Below, one piece after another: positions 30,402 to 39,270 of a DNA stretch of 64,000 nt; within the stretch, counting starts at the first letter, position 1; each line of letters opens with the position of its first letter. The notes beneath the pieces are model-generated. The model searched no databases, was not told the DNA's origin, and worked only from the letters and a program-made list of their open reading frames with translations. Origin of the DNA: CAVQAH01 sp963784195 (lineage in GTDB: Bacteria; Acidobacteriota; Vicinamibacteria; Vicinamibacterales; 2-12-FULL-66-21). The translations under genes were made by a program, and so were the position numbers. The stretch is taken from positions 480,709 to 544,708 of the forward strand of contig CAWARA010000015.1 of NCBI GenBank assembly GCA_963784195.1. The letters run 5' to 3'.

Positions 30402-30432
30402 GGATATCTCGATGCTTTTCATCGAGATATCC
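30402..30432. promoter_or_regulatory. Perfect 13-bp inverted repeat, operator-like
   Basis: The arms GGATATCTCGATG (30402-30414) and CATCGAGATATCC (30420-30432) are exact reverse complements around a CTTTT loop. The ATATCTCGAT...ATCGAGATAT core looks like sites bound by MarR-type dimers, and it begins just after a TATAAT box, where a repressor would block transcription of the epimerase genes. No T-run follows, so a terminator is less likely. The regulator is unknown. Confidence 0.5.
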
Positions 30433-30519
30433 GACTCCCCAGCCGACCCGAAACGGAGCGCGACAACCCTTTCGTGCCAACTCGCGCCCTTCCCAGCGTT
30501 GACGAACACCACGTCAAAA

Positions 30520-30540
30520 GTGCACCGTGCACGGTGCACG
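30520..30540. repeat. Heptamer repeat, GTGCACN class
   Basis: Three consecutive 7-base units, GTGCACC, GTGCACG, GTGCACG, lie 25 bases before the epimerase start. The same unit recurs at about 36700 and at 40600-40627. Confidence 0.75.
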
Positions 30541-30565
30541 ATGACCACGGAGGCTGGTCCGGCGG

Positions 30566-31666
30566 ATGAAGATCCTTATTACTGGTAATCTTGGTTATGT
30601 CGGCCCCTGGGTTACGCGCCAGTTGCGCGCGCGATATCCCGACGCCAGGCTCGTCGGTGCCGATATCGGCTACTTCGCCCATAGCCTGACCGACGCCTCG
30701 CACCTCCCGGAGACGCTCCTCGACGAGCAGCATTTCGTCGATATCCGGAAACCGCCGCGTGACCTCCTCTCGGGTGTCACCGCCATCGTCCATCTTGCCG
30801 CGATCTCAAACGATCCGATGGGCAAGAAGTACGAAGCGGTCACCAACGATGTGAACTACCGCTTCAGCGTCGAGATGGCCAGGCAGTCGAAAGATGCCGG
30901 CGTGCGCACGTTCGTTTTCGCTTCGAGCTGCAGCGTCTACGGCTTCGCCGAGGATGCTCCGCGGACGGAGCGCTCGGCCCTCGATCCGCTGACCGCGTAC
31001 GCGAGGTCGAAAGTCCTCATGGAGGAAGCGCTCTCCGGGCTGGCCGACGACTCGTTTCGCGTGTCGTGCCTCCGGTTTGCGACCGCGTGCGGCATGAGCG
31101 ATCGCCTCCGGCTCGACCTCGTGCTGAACGACTTCGTCGCGTCGGCAGTGTTCAAGCGGAAGATCACGGTTCTCAGCGACGGCTCTCCGTGGCGGCCGTT
31201 GATCAACGTGAAGGACATGGCCAGGGCCCTGGAGTGGGCCCTCGAGCGCGACAAGAGCGCGGGTGGGAACTTTCTGGTCGTCAATGCCGGCAGCGACGAG
31301 TGGAACTACCAGGTGCGCGATCTCGCCCAGGCGGTCGCCCGAGCGCTGCCCGGAACGGAAGTGTCGATCAACCAGCAGGCCCAGCCCGACAAGCGTTCGT
31401 ACCGTGTCGACTTCTCGATGTTCAGGGGCCTGGCGCCGAACCACCAGCCGCAGCTGAATCTCAGTCAGACGGTGGACGACCTGCGGCGCGGCCTGGAAAT
31501 GGTCCGCGAGAACACGGCGGATCTCCGGATGTCGTCCTTCGTCCGTCTTCACGTGCTCGATCAGCTGCAGGCGGCCGGGTTGCTCAACGACCGGCTCGAG
31601 TGGGTCAATCGGCCAGCTGCCGCGGCAGTGGCAGGGCTGCCCGGGGGCCGCGGTGATATTCAGTGA
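30566..31666 (+). CDS. NAD-dependent epimerase/dehydratase (extended SDR)
   Basis: A 366-residue product. The N-terminal nucleotide-binding motif is ITGNLGYVGPWV (GxxGxxG), with the IVHLAAISNDPMGKKYEAVT segment. The catalytic Ser and Tyr-Lys pair is visible in FASSCSVYGFAED and PLTAYARSKVLMEE (YxxxK, about residues 147-151). It acts on nucleotide sugars in relatives such as UDP-glucose 4-epimerase. It overlaps by 14 bases a dTDP-4-dehydrorhamnose 3,5-epimerase-like gene, so the pair probably makes an activated deoxysugar or branched sugar for surface polysaccharide. The rest of a rhamnose pathway is not in the window. Confidence 0.9.
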   Translation: MKILITGNLGYVGPWVTRQLRARYPDARLVGADIGYFAHSLTDASHLPETLLDEQHFVDIRKPPRDLLSGVTAIVHLAAISNDPMGKKYEAVTNDVNYRFSVEMARQSKDAGVRTFVFASSCSVYGFAEDAPRTERSALDPLTAYARSKVLMEEALSGLADDSFRVSCLRFATACGMSDRLRLDLVLNDFVASAVFKRKITVLSDGSPWRPLINVKDMARALEWALERDKSAGGNFLVVNAGSDEWNYQVRDLAQAVARALPGTEVSINQQAQPDKRSYRVDFSMFRGLAPNHQPQLNLSQTVDDLRRGLEMVRENTADLRMSSFVRLHVLDQLQAAGLLNDRLEWVNRPAAAAVAGLPGGRGDIQ

Positions 31667-32228
31667 AACGACGCTGAAGGGTGCGTTCGTCATCGACCTC
31701 GAGCTGCGGTCCGACGACCGCGGCTTCTTCGCGAGGACGTTCTGCGCGCGCGAGTTCGCCGCGCACGGTCTGAATCCGTCGATCGCTCAGGCGAACACCT
31801 CTCTCAACCGCAAGAAGGGCACGCTTCGCGGGCTGCACTTTCAGTACCCGCCCGCCGCCGAAACGAAGGTCGTGCGCTGCACGAGCGGCGCGATGGTCGA
31901 CGTCATCGTCGACTTGCGTCCGGAGTCGCCAACCTACCTTCGGCATATCGCCGTCGAGCTGACCGGCGAGAACCGTCGCATGCTCTACATCCCGGAACGG
32001 TTCGCGCACGGCTATCAGGTGCTCGACGACAACACGGAAACGACCTACTTGATGGGGGCGTTCTACACGCCGTCGGCCGCGGGAGGCCTTCGCTACTCCG
32101 ATCCGCGGCTGGCGATCGCCTGGCCGCTGCCGCCGCTTGATCTCACTCAGAGGGATCAGGAATGGCCGCTGCTCGTCGACGCGGAAGCGGGGCTTCGTCA
32201 GCGGATGGTCGTGGCCCCTGTCGCCTGA
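31653..32228 (+). CDS. dTDP-4-dehydrorhamnose 3,5-epimerase family protein (RmlC-like cupin)
   Basis: A 191-residue product starting with GTG at 31653 inside the end of the epimerase gene. RmlC landmarks are FARTFCAREFAAHGLNPSIA, QANTSLNRKKGTLRGLHFQY (catalytic His), VRCTSGAMVDVIVDLRPESP, YIPERFAHGYQVL and TTYLMGAFYTPSAAGGLRYS. RmlC epimerises C3 and C5 of dTDP-4-keto-6-deoxyglucose. Because the partner is not an RmlD, the exact sugar may differ. Confidence 0.9.
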   Translation: MIFSETTLKGAFVIDLELRSDDRGFFARTFCAREFAAHGLNPSIAQANTSLNRKKGTLRGLHFQYPPAAETKVVRCTSGAMVDVIVDLRPESPTYLRHIAVELTGENRRMLYIPERFAHGYQVLDDNTETTYLMGAFYTPSAAGGLRYSDPRLAIAWPLPPLDLTQRDQEWPLLVDAEAGLRQRMVVAPVA

Positions 32229-32261
32229 TTCGGTCCACTCTCCATGCCAGGTGTTGCGTCG

Positions 32262-33893
32262 TTACTGCTGCCTGGTGAAATCAGCCGCCTCCATAAGCAC
32301 CCACGAGTTCGGGTCCAGGACCACTGACGCTGGTTCGCGATCGAAGGGAATCGTGAAGCGCTCTGACGCCTGCGACAGTTCGACGCGCTGGATGCGTGGC
32401 TGAGCGTCACCCTCGGCAACGCCCACATCGAGGGGAATTCGGAACGGTGGGCCGGCCTGGACCTGAGCGAGCTCGATCTGTACCTGTTTCGCCGACGCAT
32501 CGTAGCGCCAGGTTCCCTTCAGCTTCGGCATGCCTGGCCGTTTCAGCCACTGATCGAAGAACCACGTGAGGTCGGTCTGTCCGGCCTGTTCCATGACCTG
32601 CCGGAAGTCGTCGGTCGACGCGTTCATGTTGCGATAGCGCTGATAGTAGTCGCGGATTCCCGCCCTGAACCTGTCCGCGCCGACAATCCCACGCAGCATG
32701 TGCAGGACCCAGCCCGCCTTCTGGTAGACGAGACGGTTGAGCACGCCGCTCATGTCCGAGATGTTGCGGTGGATGATCGGCTGGTCTGGGAGCTTCAGCT
32801 GGGCCTGCGTAATGGTCCCGATGTCGTTCCTCAACCCGCGGACCATGGCCTCGCGGCCTTCGAACTGCTCCGTGTAGAGGTGAGTGAAGTACGTGGCGAA
32901 CCCCTCGCTGAGCCACACGTCATCCCAGTCCTTTTCAGTCACTGCATTGCCAAACCACTGATGCGCCACTTCGTGCACGACCGGCGCTCGTCCGCTGGCC
33001 ACGCCCTTTTCGCCGTAAAAGATGGCGGAGGCGTGCTCGGTTCCGCCGCCGAGCCCGGCTGCCTGCACGTGACCGAGCTTCTCGTACGCATAGGGACCGA
33101 CCAGGTCGCTGAAGAACTCGAACGCACGCCGGCCAGTCGCCTCGAAGAGCACGTAGGCCTTGTCGCGATCCTGGGGAAACACCCAGACCTGCTGCGGAAT
33201 CCCGCGCACCACGTCGTAGTGATGTACGGCAAAGCGGGCCATCCCAAGCGCGTACAGCCAGGAGGCAATAGGCACGGACTGTTTCCAGTGCGTGCGGCGC
33301 TGCCCGGCCGGCATATCCAGTTCCTCGACGATCAGGCCGTTGGCAACGATCTGATACTGGGCGGGCGCCGTGACCACGAATTCACCGGTCGCCTTGTCGT
33401 GGGGGTGATCGATCATCGGCAGCCAGTGGCGCGCACGATTCGGCCAGTTCTCACTGAAAGCGGTACGCTCGCCGTGAATGTTGTTGATGATGCGAAGTCC
33501 CTGGGCGGGAATCCCGCGATAGCTGATGCCGACGGCAATCTCCTCGCCGGCGGTAGAAGGTTTCGGCAAAGGCACCCGCAGGCGGTCCGACTGATGAGCG
33601 AACTGCACCGGCTTGCCGCCGACAGTCACGGCAGCGACACTCATGCCTTTGCCGCCTGCCGCAGAAATCAAGTCCAGGACCACCTCGGAAACGCCGGCCG
33701 CGAGCTTGACCGTCACCGTCGCGTCGCCCGCGATCTCGTCGGTGTTGTCGGTGAAGGACAGCCGAAAGACATAGTGGATGGCGTCGACGCCTGGCTGCCG
33801 AGGGTAGGTGTCCGCATGCGCCACCTGCGTTGCGATGGCGACGAGCAGAGCGAGCAGGGAGGTTCGAGAGGCGAATCTCGTTGCGCAGGACAT
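32262..33893 (-). CDS. Secreted M1 family zinc aminopeptidase
   Basis: A 543-residue product from the ATG at 33893, with a signal peptide (CATRFASRTSLLALLVAIAT). The zinc site is VHEVAHQWFGNAVTEKDWDD (HExxH, about residues 305-309), with the distant Glu in WLSEGFATYF. The exopeptidase loop is GLGGGTEHASAIFY, a variant of GAMEN. The N-terminal beta-domain begins DAIHYVFRLSFTDNTDEIAG. At 543 residues it lacks the long helical C-terminal domain of PepN-type enzymes and ends with a beta-sandwich-like part (TWRYDASAKQVQIELAQVQA). It converges with the RmlC-like gene, 33 bases apart. Confidence 0.92.
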   Translation of the reverse strand: MSCATRFASRTSLLALLVAIATQVAHADTYPRQPGVDAIHYVFRLSFTDNTDEIAGDATVTVKLAAGVSEVVLDLISAAGGKGMSVAAVTVGGKPVQFAHQSDRLRVPLPKPSTAGEEIAVGISYRGIPAQGLRIINNIHGERTAFSENWPNRARHWLPMIDHPHDKATGEFVVTAPAQYQIVANGLIVEELDMPAGQRRTHWKQSVPIASWLYALGMARFAVHHYDVVRGIPQQVWVFPQDRDKAYVLFEATGRRAFEFFSDLVGPYAYEKLGHVQAAGLGGGTEHASAIFYGEKGVASGRAPVVHEVAHQWFGNAVTEKDWDDVWLSEGFATYFTHLYTEQFEGREAMVRGLRNDIGTITQAQLKLPDQPIIHRNISDMSGVLNRLVYQKAGWVLHMLRGIVGADRFRAGIRDYYQRYRNMNASTDDFRQVMEQAGQTDLTWFFDQWLKRPGMPKLKGTWRYDASAKQVQIELAQVQAGPPFRIPLDVGVAEGDAQPRIQRVELSQASERFTIPFDREPASVVLDPNSWVLMEAADFTRQQ

Positions 33894-34176
33894 GGTGCGC
33901 GCAGTATAGCCCGCGGGCACGAGCCACGACCTCCGACACCGAACCTTTTCCCTCGACGGCGGGATCAGCTGTGGGTTGTACGCCTATAATCTGGCGGCCT
34001 GCCTGTCCGGCGCGACGTCCGCGCAACGGGAGGTGGTAGAGGCCTTGACCGACTCGATCTTGATTTTTCGGTCAAGGCCGTCCGCGCGTTAGCGCGGCGT
34101 TATCAGACAATATGACCTGGCGAGGCGGAGCCGCTTGGGTCTGAGGCGTAGCCTCGCCAGATCGGACACACGAGAC
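33894..34176. other. Intergenic region with two hairpins upstream of glgP
   Basis: Arms 34041-34051 and 34069-34079 (GGCCTTGACCG/CGGTCAAGGCC) form an 11-base-pair stem with a T-rich loop. Arms 34117-34126 and 34151-34160 (CTGGCGAGGC/GCCTCGCCAG) form a second stem around a Gly-codon-like loop and end 16 bases before the glgP start, so they lie in its leader. The second looks like a REP element or a leader structure. No small gene is apparent. Confidence 0.5.
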
Positions 34177-36660
34177 ATGCTGGACGCTGACGAGAACGAC
34201 AGTATCCGCCGCGGCGCGTCGGTGAAAGCGTTCCAGCGCGCGTTTGCCGACAGTCTGCTTTACGCTGTCGGCACCTATCCGCCCGTTGCGACGGAGAACG
34301 ATCGGTACCTCGCGCTGGCGTTTGCCGTCCGCGACCGTCTGCTGACGCGGTGGGTGGCCACGGCTCAAACCTACCGGCAGAAGCGGAGCAGAACCGTCTG
34401 CTACCTGTCAGCCGAGTTCCTCCTCGGCCCGCAGCTCGGAAGCAATCTGCTGAATCTCGGCATGTACGAGGAAGCCCACGCCGCGATGGCGGAGTTGGGC
34501 TTCAATTTCGCTGGCCTTCTCGGTAAGGAAGAAGAGCCAGGTCTCGGCAATGGGGGCCTCGGACGGCTGGCGGCCTGTTTTCTCGAATCGCTCGCCTCGT
34601 TGCAGATTCCCGCCATCGGCTACGGCATCCGTTACGAGTTCGGGATCTTCGACCAGGATATCCGCGACGGATGGCAGGTCGAGCGCACCGACAAATGGCT
34701 GCGCTATGGGAACCCCTGGGCGATCGCTAAACCAGAGATCACCCTGCCGGTCAAGTTTGGCGGACGGACGGAGCCTTATCGCGACGAGCTCGGCCGCTAT
34801 CAGGTGCGGTGGATTCCCGATCGCGTGGTCATGGGTGTCGCCAACGACACGCCGATCGCCGGTTACCGCGTCAACACCGTCAACCTGCTTCGTCTGTGGA
34901 CGGCCCAGGCGGTCGAGTCCTTCGATTTCGAGGCGTTCAATAAAGGTGACTACCACCGTGCGGTCGAGGAGAAAGTCCGCTCGGAGAACATCACGAAGGT
35001 CCTCTACCCGAACGACGAGGCGATCGAAGGCAAACGACTGCGGCTCGAGCAGCAGTATTTTTTCGTGTCCTGTTCGCTGCAGGACATGATCCGAATCTAC
35101 AAACAGTCAGGCCGCGGTCTCGATCGCTTCCATGAGAAGTTTGCGATTCAACTGAACGACACACATCCGGCCATCGGCGTCGCCGAACTGATGCGCCTGC
35201 TCGTCGACGAACATGGCATGGACTGGACGCCGGCCTGGCACGTCACGCGGAGCGCATTCGGCTACACGAACCACACACTGCTGCCGGAAGCGTTGGAAAA
35301 GTGGCCGGTTCCGCTGTTCGGATCGCTGCTGCCGCGGCTGCTCGAGATCATTTACGAAATCAACCATCGCCACCTGCAGGACGTCCGCTCGAGGTTTCCG
35401 GATGATGAAGGACGAGTCCGGCGGCTTTCGATCATCGACGAAACGGGTGAACGCTCCGTCCGGATGGCCCATCTCGCCTGCGTCGGCAGTCACGCGATCA
35501 ACGGCGTCGCGCGTCTGCACAGCGAACTGCTCAAGCAGGACACCCTCCGCGACTTCGCAGACCTGTGGCCTGACCGGTTCACGAACGTGACCAACGGTGT
35601 AACGCCGCGGCGCTTCGTGATGCTCATCAACCCGGCGCTCACCGGCCTGCTGGAGGACGTCATCGGTGAGTCCTGGCCGGCGAACCTCGACGAGCTCCGC
35701 CGGCTCGAGCCAATGGTTGACGACGCGGGGTTCCGCGAGACATGGGCGTCGGTGAAGCTCGCCAACAAACACGCGCTCGCGGCCGAGATCAAGGCGCGCA
35801 CCGGCATCATCGTCGATCCGGCCAGCCTGTTCGACGTGCAGGTCAAGCGCATTCACGAGTACAAGCGCCAGCACCTCAACGTGCTGCATGCGATCGCGCT
35901 GTACTTCCGGCTCAAGGGCAATCCCGGCCTGAACGTGCCTCCGCGCACCATCATTTTCGCCGGCAAAGCGGCGCCCGGCTATGCGGCTGCCAAGCGCATC
36001 ATCAAGTTGATCCACTCGGTCGGCGCCGTCGTGAACGCCGATCCTGCGGTTCGCGACCGGTTGAAGATCGTGTTCCTTCCCGATTACAACGTCACCAACG
36101 CACAGCGCATATTCCCGGGGGCGGACCTGTCGGAGCAGATTTCGACCGCAGGAATGGAGGCGTCGGGAACCGGGAACATGAAGTTTGCGATGAACGGGGC
36201 ACTGACCATCGGGACGCTGGACGGTGCCAACGTCGAGATTCGGGAAGAGGTGGGAGCGGAGAACTTCTTTCTTTTCGGCCTCACAGCCGCCGAAGTATCC
36301 AGTCTGAAAGCCAGTGGGTACCGGCCGCGCGATTACTATGCGCGGAACGCCGGGCTCCGCAGCGTGCTGGACGCCCTGTCGTCTGGCGCGTTGTCCAATG
36401 GCGACCGCGCGCTCTTCAGCCCGCTCGTGCAAAAGCTGCTGGACAGCGATCCGTTCATGCTCCTCGCGGACTTCCAGTCGTACCTGGACCGGCAGGCGGA
36501 CGTGAGTGCTGCGTTCGCCGACCGCGAACGCTGGCTCCGCATGTCGATACTGAACACCGCCCGGACTGGCAAGTTCTCCTCGGACCGGGCTATCCGCGAG
36601 TATTGCGATCGCGTGTGGAACGTCAAACCTCAGCCGATCGTGATTGAAGGCGTTAGGTAA
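34177..36660 (+). CDS. glgP: Glycogen/starch/alpha-glucan phosphorylase
   Basis: An 827-residue product; the ATG at 34177 was chosen because the preceding in-frame sequence lies in the hairpin region. Landmarks are SRTVCYLSAEFLLGPQLGSN, GNGGLGRLAACFLESLA, DTPIAGYRVNTVNLLRLW, QLNDTHPAIGVAELMRLL, TNHTLLPEALEKWP and the PLP site EASGTGNMKFAMNGALTIGT, whose Lys (about residue 668) binds pyridoxal phosphate. It releases glucose-1-phosphate from alpha-1,4-glucans in the cytoplasm. Length matches the GT35 family and no frame damage is seen in 2.5 kb. Confidence 0.97.
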   Translation: MLDADENDSIRRGASVKAFQRAFADSLLYAVGTYPPVATENDRYLALAFAVRDRLLTRWVATAQTYRQKRSRTVCYLSAEFLLGPQLGSNLLNLGMYEEAHAAMAELGFNFAGLLGKEEEPGLGNGGLGRLAACFLESLASLQIPAIGYGIRYEFGIFDQDIRDGWQVERTDKWLRYGNPWAIAKPEITLPVKFGGRTEPYRDELGRYQVRWIPDRVVMGVANDTPIAGYRVNTVNLLRLWTAQAVESFDFEAFNKGDYHRAVEEKVRSENITKVLYPNDEAIEGKRLRLEQQYFFVSCSLQDMIRIYKQSGRGLDRFHEKFAIQLNDTHPAIGVAELMRLLVDEHGMDWTPAWHVTRSAFGYTNHTLLPEALEKWPVPLFGSLLPRLLEIIYEINHRHLQDVRSRFPDDEGRVRRLSIIDETGERSVRMAHLACVGSHAINGVARLHSELLKQDTLRDFADLWPDRFTNVTNGVTPRRFVMLINPALTGLLEDVIGESWPANLDELRRLEPMVDDAGFRETWASVKLANKHALAAEIKARTGIIVDPASLFDVQVKRIHEYKRQHLNVLHAIALYFRLKGNPGLNVPPRTIIFAGKAAPGYAAAKRIIKLIHSVGAVVNADPAVRDRLKIVFLPDYNVTNAQRIFPGADLSEQISTAGMEASGTGNMKFAMNGALTIGTLDGANVEIREEVGAENFFLFGLTAAEVSSLKASGYRPRDYYARNAGLRSVLDALSSGALSNGDRALFSPLVQKLLDSDPFMLLADFQSYLDRQADVSAAFADRERWLRMSILNTARTGKFSSDRAIREYCDRVWNVKPQPIVIEGVR

Positions 36661-36715
36661 CGTGCGACGTGCAACGTGACGACGTGCCGGTGCTGATCAT
36701 CAGTGCACTGTGCGG
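36660..36715. repeat. Heptamer repeat, ACGTGCR and GTGCACN classes, at a convergent junction
   Basis: Starting at the last base of the glgP stop, 7-base steps read ACGTGCG, ACGTGCA, ACGTGAC. After a degenerate part come AGTGCAC, TGTGCGG, CGTGCAC. The repeat fills the 69-base gap between glgP (+) and the phosphatase gene (-). Confidence 0.7.
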
Positions 36716-36729
36716 CGTGCACTGCTCTG

Positions 36730-37521
36730 TCAAGGCCGGTATCGGACGACGAGCGCGGTGATGTTGTCGCCGCCGCCGGCGTCCAGCGCCAGCTGCACCA
36801 GCCGTTCGGCGATGGCGGTTGGCGACTCGTCGAGGCGGAGCGAGGCGGCGAGCGTCTCCTCGGGCACGAATCCGTGGAGACCGTCCGTGCAGAACAGATA
36901 GGTCTCTTCGCTCTTCAGCTCGCGCTCGGTGACACGGCAATCGATCTGATCGCGCGCACCGATCACGTTGGTCAGCACATGCTTCATCGGGTGGTTGGGG
37001 TTCACGCCGGGCTCGCCTTTGCCCATCATCATGGCCACCCAGGTATCGTCCTGTGTCAGCTGCACCAACCCTTCGCTGCTGAGCACGTAGATGCGGCTGT
37101 CGCCGACGTTCGAGAACACGAACCGGTCGCCGGCGATCAGCGCGGCGACGGTCGTGGTGCCCATGCCCGTGTAGTCCTCGCGGCTTTCACCGGCCTTGAA
37201 CACCCGCCGGTTGGCGAGCCTCACCGCGGTGAGCATGCGGTTCCCGTCGAATGACAGGTTCGGATCGATGCCGTAGGGCCACGTCACGTCCTCACCGTCG
37301 CGGGTGCGCGTCAGAAACGAACGGATGGTTTCGACTGCGAGCTGGGATGCGACCTCGCCCGCGTGATGGCCGCCCATGCCATCGGCGACGACGAATAGCC
37401 CGAGCTCCGGGTCGCTCAGGAAAACGTCCTCGTTGATGCGTCGAATGCGGCCTGCGTGAGTGGCTCCGCCAGCGGTGAGCATAGACGTCGGATCCCGCAG
37501 GCTGCGAATCGATGCCCTCAT
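36730..37521 (-). CDS. PP2C family Ser/Thr protein phosphatase
   Basis: A 263-residue cytoplasmic product. PP2C motifs in order are GRIRRINEDVFL (about residues 24-35), FVVADGMGGHHAGEVAS, GMGTTTVAALI, VFSNVGDSRIYVLSS, CTDGLHGFV and GGGDNITALVV, which include the metal-binding Asp residues. It should remove phosphate from Ser/Thr residues placed by kinases such as the giant kinase nearby. The start at 37521 or 13 codons later (MLTAGG) cannot be decided; neither has a strong ribosome site. It is divergent from the FHA-GAF-cyclase gene, about 70 bases away. Confidence 0.93.
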   Translation of the reverse strand: MRASIRSLRDPTSMLTAGGATHAGRIRRINEDVFLSDPELGLFVVADGMGGHHAGEVASQLAVETIRSFLTRTRDGEDVTWPYGIDPNLSFDGNRMLTAVRLANRRVFKAGESREDYTGMGTTTVAALIAGDRFVFSNVGDSRIYVLSSEGLVQLTQDDTWVAMMMGKGEPGVNPNHPMKHVLTNVIGARDQIDCRVTERELKSEETYLFCTDGLHGFVPEETLAASLRLDESPTAIAERLVQLALDAGGGDNITALVVRYRP

Positions 37522-37591
37522 TGGGCGCAGTCTGCGGCGGGAGGGTTACAATACCACACGTCAAACCGTACCAGCTTCGAGGGACCTCTGC

Positions 37592-39160
37592 GTGTTCGTG
37601 ATCACCTATACGGAGGAAGGGTCGCCACGGCGCGCCGTCTTGCCGGTTGGCGAAACCGTTGCCGGCCGCTCTCCCGCCTGCGACATCGTCATCGACGATG
37701 TCAGCGTCTCGCGCCGTCACGCGAAATTCACGGTCACAGCCGATGGCTGCGCGTTGAGCGATCTCTCCAGCCGAAACGGCACCTACGTCAATGGCGCGCT
37801 GGTGTCCGACGCGGATCTCTCCGACGGCGATCGCGTGGTGCTCGGCCGGGTGCCGCTCAGCGTCGAGTACTCCGTCGCTGACCGTCTGTTGCTCTCGGAA
37901 CAACACACGCTGATCGAGGATCCGGGCACGATCTACAGACCGGTGACCGACGTCGGCGCGCCGGTGGAAGCTGGACGAGGCGGCGACGGCCGGACGGTCA
38001 CTCCGGCTGCTCTCCGAGATCGCCCGCACGCTCGTCACCAACCGGCCGCCGTCCGAGGTCTTCGCGCAGGTGGTGCAGCTGGCATTCGAGACCTGCCCGG
38101 CCGAGCGCGCGTTTCTCGTGCTGCGCGACGATGTGAGCGGTGATCTGGTCCCGCGCATCGCGTCACGCCGCGATGGAACCGACATCCGGTCGGTCTCGCT
38201 GAGCCGGACGATCGTGAACCGCGTGATGACCGAGCGCGTGGCGGTGCTGGCGACCGACGCGCAGATCGACAGCCGGACGGCGACAGCCGATAGCGTGCGG
38301 GCACAACCGTCCGATCGTTCATGTGCGCCCCGCTGTGGCACGGCGTGCGCGACGTGATCGGCGTCGTCTACGTCGATGCCTCGCTCACGCAGCGGTTCAC
38401 GGCCACCGATCTCGATCTGCTGACCTCGCTGGCGAACTTTGCGGCCGTCGCGATCGAGCAGGCGCGTCTGACCGCCAGGGTGAACGAGGAGATCAGGCGC
38501 CGTGAGCGCCTTCAGCGCTATCACTCGCCGGCCGTCGTCAACCGCATATTCGAGGCGGGGGCCGACATCGATACGCCATTCTTCGCGCAGGAACGGGATG
38601 TCTCGGTGCTCTTCGCGGACATCGTCGGCTTCACCGCGCTCTCGGAAACCCTGACCCCGGCGCAGACGGCCGCCCTGCTGAACGGTTTCTTCGAGCGGAT
38701 GGCGGATGCCGTCTTCGAGCACGAGGGAACCCTCGACAAGTTCATCGGCGATGCGGTGATGACCGTGTTCGGTGCGCCGCTGGATCAGCCGGATCACGCC
38801 GTGCGCGCGGTGAAGACCGCTCACAGCATGCAGAAGGCGCTGGCGCGGTTGAACGCGGAGTCGTCGAGCCCGCCGTTGAAGATCCGGATCGGCATACACT
38901 CGGGCATGGCGCGCGCCGGCGACATCGGCTCGCTTCGGCGCCGCGAGTACACGGTCCTCGGAGACGTCGTGAACACCGCATCGCGCCTCGAGTCAGCTGT
39001 CGCCAAACCGGGGCAGATCATCATCTCGAAGGCCACCCGGGAACGGCTCGACGACACGTTTTCCGTGAAGCCGCTCGGCCCTGTCAGACTGCGTGGGAGG
39101 CACGAGCCCGTCGAGGTCTTCGACGCCACCCTGGCAGACGCCGTTTCCACGTCGGCATAG
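37592..39160 (+). CDS. FHA-GAF-class III nucleotidyl cyclase, two frameshifts
   Basis: Translation probably starts at GTG 37592 behind GAGGGA. The N-terminal FHA domain (VGETVAGRSPACDIVIDD, VSRRHAKFTV, SSRNGTYVNG) binds phosphothreonine. A frame change at about 37966 (one extra G) leads to LDEAATAGRSLRLLSEIART and a GAF domain (VVQLAFETCPAERAFLVLRD). A second change near 38305 leads to VRSFMCAPLWHGVRDVIGVV and the cyclase catalytic domain: VSVLFADIVGFTALSE (metal Asp), LDKFIGDAVMTVFG (Lys, metal Asp), EYTVLGDVVNTASRLES (base-contacting Asp, Asn, Arg). All residues for an adenylate cyclase seem present. The intact product is about 520 residues. With the adjacent PP2C it could link Ser/Thr phosphorylation to cAMP. 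Confidence 0.87.
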
Positions 39161-39270
39161 CGATAGCCGGCCGCGCCGGTAATTTGACAATCGTCTACGT
39201 TTCTCTCATGCTGGGACGTTTCGCAGAGATTCGCGGCTAACCGCGTCTCCATTGGTCAGGAGACCCTTCT

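Larger units (their letters stand above)
30222..30565. promoter_or_regulatory. Divergent control region with palindrome and -10-like box
   Basis: These 344 bases separate the M24 gene (-) and the epimerase gene (+). A -10-like TATAAT lies at 30394-30399, with a possible -35 TTGCTG at 30369-30374 (spacing 19). A perfect 13-base-pair palindrome follows at 30402-30432, and GTGCACN heptamers at 30520-30540. Otherwise I see no gene. Confidence 0.45.

Noticed and set aside
37292..38899. 535-residue minus-strand frame spanning the PP2C start and the cyclase gene
   Set aside because: It covers two well-supported genes on other frames and contains no recognisable motif.
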